A stretch of 64,000 nt of DNA, taken from the NCBI RefSeq assembly GCF_001661265.1, contig NW_017567009.1, positions 303,730 to 367,729 of the forward strand, given 5' to 3'. A model generated the notes under the pieces. The model was given only the letters and a program-made list of their open reading frames with translations. It searched no databases and was not told where the DNA came from. A program made the translations under genes and the position numbers. Origin of the DNA: Saitoella complicata NRRL Y-17804 (lineage: Eukaryota; Ascomycota; Saitoellomycetes; Saitoellales; Saitoellaceae). This document shows positions 1 to 9,820 of the stretch, piece by piece. The first letter of the stretch is position 1. Each line of letters begins with the position of its first letter.

Positions 1-3000
1 TCTTCTTCTTCTCCCCCTCCCCACCTTCCACACCCTCCCCCACCTTCCCCTTTCCGGTCTTCCCCTTCTTCTTCCCCTTCTTCCGCGTAACCTCAACAAC
101 ATCCGGCACAACCGCCACAACAGTCGGCTGCGCCGCCGCCGCCGCAGCCATCGCCCTCTCCTTCGCAACCCGTCTCCGTTCCGCACGTTCGCGTTCGAGA
201 CGGAGTCGTTCTGCTTCGATTTCTTCTTCGTCTTCTTTTGCAAAGTCGAGGGATTTTAGACGGGAGGTGTCGAATGCGAACAGGCTTTTCTGGGCTTGTG
301 TGGTGGGGCGCGAAGAACGAGTGGAGGTTGAGGGTGTGGATGCGTGTTCGGGTTCGTATCCCTCTGGCATTTCCTCCTCCACCATCTGCACCTCCTGCCG
401 CTCCGGACTCTGATGCCCCCTCTTCTTCCTCCTCACCTTCTTCTCCTTCTTCCCCTCGTGCTCCACATCCTCCAAACTCAACTCCACAATCGGAATCGAG
501 TCAACATCAAAATACTCCCCCCTCGCCTGATCACTCAACAACCCCGTATTCGCGGCAGCTGCAGTCGGGATATAGAATGGATCATCCTTTAACCTCTCCC
601 TCCTCTCCGCCGCACGCCGCTCCCGTTCCTCTTTAGTGATCCCTTCATCTTCGTGGGGTGAACCCTTGTCGACGACGACGGCTGCGGAACGTGGGTCTTC
701 GTAGTACGACTCCTCGTCATCATCGTCTTGCACCAGTTCAGGGGGTTCGAGGGACCATGCCTCACCAATCCAGCCATCCAAATCCAACTCCTGCGGGACG
801 GGGACGCGACTCTGTGCAGTCTGCGCGACGGGATTGAGTTCATACCCACCAAACAACCCCACCAACACCTCACCCACAAACCTCGGCAGACCCTCTCCCC
901 CACCCTCCTCCTTCTCACCATCACTAACAGCCGCAAACGCATCCGTCCCCTCATCCCTCTCAAGACTGTCGTACCCAGATTTGCGAGCGGGCGCATTATG
1001 CACATGCTCCAACGCAACCCTCAACAACGCACACCCCTCCACACTCCTCCCCTGGACCTCAACATCCCCACTCCTCACATACCCCTCAACCGCCCCCAAC
1101 ACCTTCGCAGTCCACAACTCCACCTCGCTCTTCCATGCTGGGTTCCATTCGCGTGGGGTCGAGACGTAGCGTGTGTAGATTTTGAGAATGGAGGTGATGA
1201 ACACTGCTTGTTGCAGTGCGGGGAGTGCGTGTGGGGCGGGAGAGAGGAGGGTGTCCAAGACATCGAGTGCGCGGTTTTGTTCGAGGAGGTAGGGGGAATA
1301 CTCACCGCACACCCATGCCGCGGCACCCAACACCTCCGGCCCGACTCCGTCTCCGTCCCGATATTGTCCACGATCCGCGACGAGTGCAGACATCCCCTCC
1401 ACCGCAACGCCCCTCACATTCCTAACCCGAACACACACATTCCGCATCTCAGCACCCAACAAACCCCCGACGTCGACTTTTGCAATCTTCGCTAAATCAA
1501 TCAAGACGGCGACATACCACTCGAAATTCCCTACATTCTCATACCCATTCCTCATACACATCTCCAGTACCCTCTCCACAACTTCTACCCAATAATGCAT
1601 TGGTAGGGGAGTGGAGTACGTGGGGAGGAGTTGTAACATGAGGCGTTTGACGATGTCGGGGAGGGTACGGAGGGATGCCATCCCCGAGACTAATTCGAGG
1701 GCGCGGAGACGGATGGAGATGTCGCTGTCATCGACGCAGCCAAGGATTACGTCTGTGTGTTCTGCGACGAGGGCTGGGTATAGAGTCGTCATTTTTGACA
1801 TTGCATATAGCGCGAGGTACTTCACTGTGGGTGTCAACACCATTCGTTAGCTGGCTTTGCGGGGAGACGGAGTGGGGGCGAAGGGGGGTTAATCGTACAG
1901 TTCTGATCACCATCCTCGAAAAATGTCCGGAGTTTACTGGTACACAGTTCCGCCAACTCATCCGCCGCTTCATCCCTCGCATCCAGCATCCCCCCCACAA
2001 TCGCGGTATGTATACACTCATACAACAAACTCATCGCCGGAGTAGTTTTGATCAAAGTCGTTAGTGGTCCGTAGAGTTTCTTGATGAGGCGGGGCTCGAG
2101 GGGCATCAGGCTCGCAAACTATGCACAACCTCCAATTAGTAACTCCACTTAACAAGGAGAGCGGGAGGAGGGGGATACGTACGAGTTTGACAATCTTAAT
2201 CAACATCCAATTATTCTCACTCCCCCTCAAAAGCCCATACATAACCGGCGCACAATCCAACCACTCCCTCCGTCCGCCCTCCCCACTCTTCTGCGCAAGC
2301 TCACAAACGACCTGAACAGCCGCGCCCACCACACTCCCATCCTCATCCTCCAATCGTTCTTTGATGCGTGGCCATGCTGTGCGGAGGTATGAGGAGGTGG
2401 AGGAGGAGAGGATGAGGCGGTAGAGAGCTAGGAGAGCGCGTTTTCGGATTTGAGGGCGGGAGTGGGAGAGGAGGGAGAGGAGGTCGGGGAAGAGGTCGGT
2501 TGACAGGGAGGAGGAGGAGAGGTGGGAGAGTGCGTTTATGGCTAGGGAGACTTCCATTGGGTTGGATGAGCTCAGGTCCTGTGGTGGTCGCAGTCAGTCC
2601 TGTGCACGTGTAAAGGGGAGAAGTTGTGAAGGAGAAGGGTGAGGTAGGAATACTTTTTTGATGAGGTTGGTTGTGAGCATCAACACATCCGTCCCCTCCC
2701 TAAAAACCTCCACGGCACCCAAATACCCAACCCTCTTCTCCTTATACCTCGTACTACTCATCACCTCCACAATCGCAAACGAGCTCCACCCGACATCATA
2801 CCCCAACATCTGCAGATACACCAACTTCAACACTGCTTCGGTTTTGGTGGAAAGGGATGTTGAGCGGGTTTCTGTGCGGGCTTCGGAGAGGGAGCGGAGG
2901 ATGTAGGGGTGGTGGTTTGGGGTGTGGGAGCGGATGCCGCGAATGAGGTCGTAGAGGGATCTGGGAGGGGGGAGGGGTTAGCGATGCTGTTGGGGGGCAG

Positions 3001-3032
3001 AGTTTGGGAGGGACTTGCTTTTCGAAAACCAT
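1..3032 (-). CDS. APL5: AP-3 adaptor complex subunit delta (3' end beyond window)
   Basis: Large delta adaptin of the AP-3 coat, which sorts cargo from Golgi/endosomes to the vacuole. Exons on the minus strand: 3032-3019, 2960-2654, 2578-2183, 2118-1899 and 1824 to beyond position 1. All joins keep frame. The protein opens MVFEKSLYDLIRGIRSH, the usual delta-adaptin start. Armadillo-type adaptin repeats follow, with the family motifs NNWMLIKIVKL and PLEPRLIKKL and the stretch AMSLLYECI. After about residue 560 it becomes acidic, then basic and Lys-rich (ERERRAAERRERLKDD and later KKGKKKGK), typical of the delta hinge. Two oddities: the first coding exon is only 14 nt, and the first intron has a GC-AG border (GCAAGT donor at 3018, acceptor ending 2961). 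The reading frame is still open at the left edge. Family assignment is firm; the C-terminal end is unseen. Confidence 0.93.
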
Positions 3033-3045
3033 TGTGACAGATCGA

Positions 3046-3282
3046 CTACAAGGTGTAGCGATTGCGCAATGGATTGGACTTGGTGTTGAACTTGGCGGTG
3101 AGTTTGGGTCGAGGCAGGTATAGGTATGCAGCCCCTGCATCGGCAACGCGTGCTGTGGTCATTGCGCAGACCGGTTCGCGTTCACCGAAAAGCAGATGTT
3201 CAATAGTGAGCTGCAATGTTCGGGGTAAAGGATGCTCTTCCTGTAATACTTCCAATTTCTTCTTGAGGCCGATAAGTTGCAT
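3046..3282 (-). other. Possible upstream ORF (78 codons) before the AP-3 delta start
   Basis: An ATG-started ORF ends 13 nt before the AP-3 delta start codon on the same strand. The product would be basic, beginning MQLIGLKKKLEVLQEEH, and matches no family I know. It could be a regulatory upstream ORF in the AP-3 delta leader, a separate small gene, or chance. There is no visible splice site linking it in frame to the adaptin. Confidence 0.25.
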
Positions 3283-4599
3283 GTTCGAGGGTGCTCGGAG
3301 CGCCAGCGTTTAGGCGTGGGAATATCGCTGTTGCGGGTTACTTTCTTGCTTCAACGCGCCTCTATTATATATCGTTGAACCCTTGGGAGCAAATGTCCGT
3401 TCTGTACTTGGGCATGCTCATCGCGGAAATGAAGTGCCGTTAAGGCCCTGGTTTCGATACGCATTTACAATTGCAAACATCAGCTGGCGTGACCAATCTC
3501 CCTCAAATCTAATTCCAACCTGGATACGGCCTCTAGTCCGACTTGGTATATGTCTGAGGTATTATCGCCATCATGAGCTCGATAACTCACATCCATGACA
3601 TATCGTGCCGGGTTATTACCAACGACCGGTCAACGTTTCACATGCTCTTCAACACCTAGAACCATTCGCTTAAAAGAAAACTCTCAGAGTTCTACATCGT
3701 CCTATAGCTACACGTAGCTACCCAACCCCAAAACCTTAACTTGCGGGGACTCCCGACACAGGGCCCTACTATACTCCCACGGTACCGCCCCGCACGCGCT
3801 CTCATTCAGACGCGCACACGTCACGTAACCGGTCAAGTTTCAGCCATCGTCGTACCATGAACCTAGGCATCTCGGAATTTCTGAAGATGCCCATGTACAT
3901 ACAGCGGTACCGATGCATGTGACAGGGTCACGTAACCTCGGTTTCGGCACCTCAAGATTAAACGTTATTTCCAAGTACAGGGACGACCGTTACGATTCCG
4001 TCATGCCAACACCCGTTAACGTTGTCGCCAAGAGTGTAGCTATAGAGCAAACAGGACTCGTACCTTGGATCTGGAGGTCAGTCGATCCGGACCCGAAGAG
4101 GGTTGGATCAAGTGACGTGATTTCTTCAACAATCGAGCTCCCTCGCCTTCGGTCACAACCACGATCTCAACATAGAGTCACCTCATTCCCGATCGCGCCG
4201 TCTTCCTCCCCTCTTCCAAACAGCCAAACCTTCCTCTTGTAGCGTTCATAGGCCTATAAATAGCATCATCATGCACGTGTATGCATGCGCGGGTACCGTA
4301 CATTTCCGTTTGCGGCACACGGCGTAGCGCAGGGTGTAGGGCCATGGAACACCTGAGCAGATCCTCGGGGGTGGTCGCTATGGGATATAAGCCGCCGGCC
4401 ATCCCGTCTGGATGGACTTCCCAACTCTTTGCAACTCTTCTTGCTACAGCACCTCAGCCTCAGCTACGAAACCGTTTGCAGCAACAGCACGTTTACGACT
4501 GCTACATATAGCTACTCCCAACCTTTTACCTGTCAAACGCTCGGACCTCTCCATATCGAAGAAACGAACCTCAACCGCTAGCTACCGCCGTATAAGACT
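3283..4599. other. Intergenic region, divergent promoters
   Basis: About 1.3 kb between the AP-3 delta gene (leftward) and the disordered-protein gene (rightward). I see no convincing coding sequence. A 109-codon plus-strand ORF at 3913-4242 has no recognisable features. A TATA-like element (TATAAATA) lies at 4255-4262 and a second, weaker one (GATATAAG) near 4382. Either could serve the rightward gene, whose leader intron starts at 4600. Confidence 0.5.
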
Positions 4600-4704
4600 G
4601 TGAGTCCACCCCATCCTTCTCCCTCCATCACGCACTTTCGTTTTGGAGCCAGGATATACTGTCGTTTACTTGTACCGCGGATGACTAACTCACTCTCCCC
4701 CCAG
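4600..4704 (+). other. Probable 5' leader intron
   Basis: The GTGAGT donor at 4600, a CTAAC branch-like element near 4684-4688 and a pyrimidine-rich CCCCAG acceptor ending at 4704 form a textbook intron. Removing it makes the ATG at 4774 the first start codon of the mRNA. The frame is also open upstream through the intron, but that reading would translate intron sequence, so I prefer the downstream start. Confidence 0.7.
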
Positions 4705-4773
4705 TCCACCAAGTCTTTTACTCCGACAAAACTCAAACGCCAGTCCCACACCTTCGCATCAACCCTCCCGAAA

Positions 4774-7593
4774 ATGCCTTTCCTCAAGCTTAACAACAAG
4801 CTCCGCACCCCGTCCTCTCCCACGGACAGGAGGAAGAGCGCACCGATCATCGTCCTCTCTCCCCCACCGAAGGAGGACGTCAAGGATGGTAGCTACGTGT
4901 ACGCGTTCGAGACCGAGACCGAAGGCGCCGGCAACGAGGAGGACGTGAAGAAAATGAGACGCCACACCTCACCTCCGACTAGCCCGACCCAGGCACCGGC
5001 TTTGGAAGAAGACATGTTCTCCAACAGCGTTAGTGTCGTCAACACCCCCACCGAGGAGGTGGACATGGACATGGACATGGATACGCGTTGGAGCTTCGAG
5101 GCCGGTGATGAGCGGTCTGCGACATGCACCCCCAAACCCGCTCCCGTGTCGCCGGCTATGTCATCCCCTACCAGCCCTGGTCGAGCCCTCCTCGGTAGGG
5201 CACAAGGACAAGAGGAGAAACCGCCGGTCCCACCGAAGAAGGATTGGGATTCTGGGTATGTCCCCACGCGTGTTAACACTCCCAGATCCATCGACTCAAA
5301 TTCCCCCACCCCCAGGGCTACACCGAAGCCTGAAGACCATGGTGCGAGGCCAGGGCAGCATTCGAGGTCTGTGTCGGATGTCTCTGTAGCGTCTGACTCC
5401 TCTATGCTCCCCGGTGAGAGTGAGGAGAGGGGATCTCTTGGTCTCGCCGCCCTAGCCAGCCCGAGGGTGCAGAGAGAGACTGAAGGGCAACCACCGGTGA
5501 TGAGGAGGCCGCTGGGAAAAGTCATGACTGAGGCGGAGTTTAAGAGGTATTCGGCTGCTATCCTCGCTGAACCATGTTCCTCTGATTCCGAGTCCGAGTC
5601 CGAGTCTGAGTCTGAGGTTGGGTCGGATGTGGAAGATGAGAAGGAGAAGGAGAAGGAGAAGGAGAAGGAGAAGGAGAAGGAGAAGGAGAAGGAGAGGGAG
5701 GCGGAGAAGAAGGTTGAGGAGGAGAGGGAGAGGCGGGCGGCGAGGTTGGCGGTGTACAGGGCGAGCATGGTCAAAACCCTTCCCGGCTCCACCTCCGCCT
5801 CCCATGCACCCTCGAGGCGTCCAAGTCCGGCTCCGGTTGCTATCACCGCACCAACACCCGGGGCCATCGCCTCGAAGCCCAGCCTTGTTACTGTCGCTAC
5901 CACCAAGCGCGGTTCTGTGTTCGTGTCCGAGAGTGATTCCTCCGACTCGGAGGAAGACATCCCGCTCAACGTACTTGCCGCGCATGGGTTCCCGAGACGT
6001 GGTGTTCGTGTGCCGGGGACTAAGACCCTCAAGTTCGCTGCCTCTAACGCTGTCGCCGCCAAGGTGAAGGCGCAGAAGGCGCCGGAATGGTTTGGGGCGG
6101 ACGTCACTCGACGCCGGACTCCCGTTCCCGCGGAGGCAAAGGCTGGTCAGGGCAAGGATGGTGATGGGAAGGATACGAGCCCGGCGAGTTCCTACTCTAA
6201 GATTGGGATCAAGACGGGGGGGTGGGTTAACCGACAGAGCATGGATCTCGACTCGAATGTCGGAATTGCTGCCTACGGTGCCTCCTCCAAGCGTGCATCC
6301 GTCGCTAAGACCGTGGAGGTGAGGGAAATGAGGGGGCCCAAGGAGGAGGAGAAGGAGGAAGACGAAATCGACCGCATGGTCCGCCGTGAACGGGAACGCC
6401 GCGACAAAATCGAAGCCATGCACGCTATCCCTCCCGCCAGCCTCGCCGGACTTAGCGTTCCCCCCTTCGCTCCCCCGCTTTCTCTCGCTCCTCGTATAGG
6501 CAGACCGGGGAGTGTCGCCAGTTTCGGGTCTAACCGCGCTGTGTTTGGAGGTGTCGCTGGTCGCCTCGGGCTGCATTGGCAGAGTGGGTTAAGGCAGAGC
6601 TTTGTCCCGGGCGTTGGAGCACCCCAGGGGCAGGTTGAGTATCAGCAGATGATGGTGCCGGTGCCAGTCGGGCAGGCAGCGATGATGGGAATGGGGCTGC
6701 CGCAGATGCCTATGCAAATGCCCATGCAGATGCAGATGGGGATGATGGGTATGCACATGGGGATGCCTATGTCGCCGATGGGGATGATGGCGCCGGGGTA
6801 TGGAGGATATGGAGGCTATGGTGCCCCGCCGCAGATGATGATGAGAAGTCCAGCTGAGGTGCACGGCATCAAAACGCCGAAGGCCGCCGGTGCGGCGACC
6901 CCAACTAGACCGACTATGCAGGCCAATGGATCTTCTACCTCGCTCCCTCACCGCAAAAGCGTTGTACCCGCGCCTAGGCCCGGGTCCAGGGTTGGGAGTG
7001 TTTACGGCGCCAGTGGAATCGGTGCCGGGAGTCAGAGTTCGTTGAACCTCGCAGTCCCTGGCCAGGGACAAGCCCAGCAGAGGAGATCCTACGCACCCAG
7101 CGTCGCCGGATCAGTCTCGAGCGTCCGTACTGGTGCTGGGGCGAGGCGGGTTAGTGCTATCCCGGTGGGTGGGCTGTACACCATCGATGCAAATGGGCGT
7201 GCGTCGCAGACGTTGCTCGTTCCCTCTGCTGCCGCGGCTGGGTCGAGGTCTCCGTCGAGGGTTAGTATGGCTCCGTCTGGTGCTGGTGATGGCATGAACA
7301 AGCCTGCGCCGTTTTATGCGATCGCTGGGGACGTGAAGAAGGATGGTACTTCCACTCCCATCCCTGGTCGCTACAGGCGTGCGAATCGTGCATCACCCAA
7401 CACCACCCCCGCGCCCGAGCCCAAAACTCCAGAGCAGATTGCTGCAGAGGAGGAAGAGGAGAGGAAGGGGTGGGAGGCGTTGATCAAGTTACGCGAGGAC
7501 AGGAAAAAGAAGGTTTTGGAAAAGCAGCGGGAGGAGCAGGAAGTGGAGGCTGCGAAGATTGAGAGCACGAAGGAGCTTAGTGTTGGTGCTTGA
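4774..7593 (+). CDS. Large intrinsically disordered protein, unknown function
   Basis: Single coding exon of 939 codons starting MPFLKLNNKLRTPS. No folded domain is recognisable. The order is: a Ser/Pro-rich region with many SP/TP sites; an acidic Ser-Glu stretch followed by an uninterrupted Lys-Glu dipeptide run near residues 285-310; two further acidic/basic blocks (DSSDSEED and a charged run near 525); a Met-rich segment (PMQMPMQMQMGMMGM) with GYGGYG repeats near residues 650-690; and a C-terminal charged helix (about 890-930) rich in Glu, Lys and Arg. The repeats are encoded by slippage-prone DNA. The composition suggests a phosphoregulated scaffold or cytoskeleton-associated protein, but that is inference. 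Confidence 0.75.
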   Translation: MPFLKLNNKLRTPSSPTDRRKSAPIIVLSPPPKEDVKDGSYVYAFETETEGAGNEEDVKKMRRHTSPPTSPTQAPALEEDMFSNSVSVVNTPTEEVDMDMDMDTRWSFEAGDERSATCTPKPAPVSPAMSSPTSPGRALLGRAQGQEEKPPVPPKKDWDSGYVPTRVNTPRSIDSNSPTPRATPKPEDHGARPGQHSRSVSDVSVASDSSMLPGESEERGSLGLAALASPRVQRETEGQPPVMRRPLGKVMTEAEFKRYSAAILAEPCSSDSESESESESEVGSDVEDEKEKEKEKEKEKEKEKEKEREAEKKVEEERERRAARLAVYRASMVKTLPGSTSASHAPSRRPSPAPVAITAPTPGAIASKPSLVTVATTKRGSVFVSESDSSDSEEDIPLNVLAAHGFPRRGVRVPGTKTLKFAASNAVAAKVKAQKAPEWFGADVTRRRTPVPAEAKAGQGKDGDGKDTSPASSYSKIGIKTGGWVNRQSMDLDSNVGIAAYGASSKRASVAKTVEVREMRGPKEEEKEEDEIDRMVRRERERRDKIEAMHAIPPASLAGLSVPPFAPPLSLAPRIGRPGSVASFGSNRAVFGGVAGRLGLHWQSGLRQSFVPGVGAPQGQVEYQQMMVPVPVGQAAMMGMGLPQMPMQMPMQMQMGMMGMHMGMPMSPMGMMAPGYGGYGGYGAPPQMMMRSPAEVHGIKTPKAAGAATPTRPTMQANGSSTSLPHRKSVVPAPRPGSRVGSVYGASGIGAGSQSSLNLAVPGQGQAQQRRSYAPSVAGSVSSVRTGAGARRVSAIPVGGLYTIDANGRASQTLLVPSAAAAGSRSPSRVSMAPSGAGDGMNKPAPFYAIAGDVKKDGTSTPIPGRYRRANRASPNTTPAPEPKTPEQIAAEEEEERKGWEALIKLREDRKKKVLEKQREEQEVEAAKIESTKELSVGA
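5638..5694 (+). repeat. (GAGAAG)n hexanucleotide microsatellite inside a coding region
   Basis: Nine or so near-perfect GAGAAG units encode a Lys-Glu run in the disordered protein. A second short run of GAGTCC/GAGTCT units (about 5590-5613), encoding Ser-Glu repeats, lies just upstream. Because the unit is a multiple of three, length change keeps the frame. Confidence 0.9.
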
Positions 7594-7780
7594 TTGGTAT
7601 TGGTTTTCTTGTGATGGAGTATTAGCAGAAGCGGGCATAGCGATATGGGCATTTTTGTTTTAGGTTCTTCTTGCTTTTGTTTGGGTTATGTGGTGAATCG
7701 ATAGGAAGGTTTGCCACAGTAATGGATGCCTTTTCCTTCTAATCTTCGTCATTCTGGTATTCTACACAGCCAGACAAACC

Positions 7781-8787
7781 TCAGTTCGCCTGTGCCTGAA
7801 CATCCAACAATACGGCAACAGACCCAAGCGTCCTCAACGCATCAGCCTTCTCCACATCATGCGTATCCTCAACCTCTCCCCAAACCCTCGTCTGTTCCTC
7901 AACTTCCAACGTAGCCACCCTAGCACAATCCTTGACTCCAATAGCCCGCGGACGCCCAACCATGAGAATGCCGAGGAGGAAAGACTTGGTGTGAAGGACT
8001 GTACGCTCAAACGCGGCCAGCTCCCAGGGGAGGAGGGATTCCACATAGTGTTGTCCAATGGATTTGGTGAGGGGGGGTTGGCGGTGGCCAATGATGCCTG
8101 CGTCACCTTCCAGGACTGACATCTTGACCGAGTCAGTGTCTTTGAGGAGGTTGTTGGCTGCGGCGTGCTGGGTGAGGTACTTCTCAGCCTCCCTAATCAA
8201 TGGCGTCCAGTGCTCCTTCTGTAACTCAAGCAACCGCTCCTGACGCGACTCAGCCCAAATAACGAGGGTGTCTGTGTCAATATATCTCATCAAATCCCTG
8301 ATCGCCTCCGAGCGGCCCTTCGTTACGTCTTTTGCGGTAGCGGGGTCGAAGTAATCAATATATCTGCCGACGAGGGAGGTTAGAGGGAGGGAGTGTTGAC
8401 GAATTGAGGCCGTGGGGAGGGAATTCCATTCTGCGGCGATGAGGTAGGCGAGATGGGGTTTATTGTGGGGGACGACGAGGCGCGCACCAGAGGGAGTTTT
8501 GAGGGGGCGCGAATCAAGGTTGACGTTGTAGCCATCTGCAGGGAAGAACGTCAGATGAGGGTTTTCAATGCTGAAGGGGAATGATACGTACCTGCCACAG
8601 AAACCACATTGACAGTCTTCCAGAACCGCTTCATGGTCTTCTCCGCCAACTTGGTCTGGGAAGGCTGATTCGGCAAGGCCTCAGCCATCCTTCTGGGCAC
8701 CGACGCATGGATGCTCCTGAACGCAGCTGTACACGGACGAATGGTCCTCATTGTCGACAGCCTGGCCAACGAACTGATGGAATACAT
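7781..8787 (-). CDS. ATP12: ATP synthase F1 assembly factor 2 (ATP12)
   Basis: Mitochondrial matrix chaperone that binds F1 alpha subunits during ATP synthase assembly. Exons 8787-8592 and 8535-7781, giving 316 residues; the intron (8591-8536) has a GTACGT donor. The N-terminus is rich in Arg/Ser/Ala and lacks acids, as a mitochondrial presequence should be. Family signatures are RFWKTVNVV, the segment DGYNVNLDSRPLKTPSG, an AAEWNSL motif, RYIDTDTL and the conserved GxVGHRQP-like stretch GIIGHRQPPLTKSIGQHYV. Length matches fungal ATP12. The start at 8787 gives the longest presequence; a second Met 12 codons in is possible. Confidence 0.93.
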
Positions 8788-9099
8788 GGTACCGGTGGGT
8801 GTTGTACGGTTTCTCCGGGTCGCCTCCGAAATCTGGAGAACCGTACGTACAGCTGCAGTGTGCCTGGCGTAATCGCGACTCCCCCGCCTCCTCGACGCGA
8901 TATAGAAATATCCTGGTATCAGCCCAATTGTTACGGGAAGTCAAGAGGCCTGTTTTTAGCTACCTCGGCGTTTGCTTTATATTCTGTCTGTTCTTTCCAA
9001 GCGATATCCATACTGTACGAATGCGTGATGATCCCACGGCTCCACAAAAAGAGAAAAAACTTGCAATGTGTATCTCTTGTTTATTAATTTTTGATTATT

Positions 9100-9601
9100 T
9101 TACACAACTCTTGGTGCCAACGACAGGACCTTGGCCCACTTCTTGTGTCTCAGCTCAGCAGCAACAACACCTGTAACATCCCTGTTAGCTTGGCCATCTT
9201 CAGCGGCACAGGCAAAGACTTACCCGTGATACGAGTTCCCAGCGGCTCTCCCTTGTTGTTCAAGATGATACATGCATTGTCGTCAAAGCGAATATATCTT
9301 CCATCCTCACGCCTGGTCTCCTTCTTTGTCCGTACAATGACTGCATGTCTGACCTCACCACGACGGATCTTTGATGCATAGGCAGCGGTTCCATCAACTT
9401 CTGTAGGAATAGGCTTTGCCTTCTTCACGACAACGACACACTCATCTCCGATACCGGCAAAACGTCCTGCCTTCAAGGTATTGACACACTCAACGATCAA
9501 GGCACCCTGCGAGCTTCCAGTCAGTCCAAACTTCAGTTGACAACGACCAGGTGACGTACCGAGTTGTCAATACATGTCATCAAACCCTTGAGAGCAATCA
9601 T
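9100..9601 (-). CDS. MRPL38: Mitochondrial large-subunit ribosomal protein uL14m
   Basis: Ribosomal protein of the L14/L23e family, in its mitochondrial (bacterial-like) form. Three exons, 9601-9560, 9506-9224 and 9170-9100, encode 131 residues. The protein starts MIALKGLMTCIDNSGAL, the usual L14 N-terminus, and contains VKKAKP, a GEVRHAVIVRTKKE segment and DDNACIILNNKGEPLGTRITG, ending AELRHKKWAKVLSLAPRVV. A longer in-frame start exists upstream (9757), but the family normally begins at the chosen Met. It is divergent from the kinesin gene, with 219 nt between start codons. Confidence 0.93.
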
Positions 9602-9820
9602 CTCGCTGCGTTTATCGAGGGGCTTTGCACCTGAACTTTCTACATACACCGCCGTATCGCAACGGCGATACGCCCGTGCTCGTGCCTGCTCAGCCCGCAC
9701 CGCCACGATACAGTATACGTGTGCCTGGTTGCTGAGTGCGACAAAGTACCAAAACAAATACTTGCCAGTCTACGTTACACCCCCACCATTCCTTCGTCCT
9801 CCATTACGTTCATTATATAG

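Noticed and set aside
3913-4242. 109-codon plus-strand ORF
   Set aside because: Composition looks random, no motif, and it sits in a promoter region next to a TATA-like element.
4893-6107. 404-codon ORF on the minus strand
   Set aside because: It is antisense to the disordered-protein gene; its length comes from the codon bias and GAGAAG repeats of that gene (Ser-Phe runs), and it has no recognisable domain.
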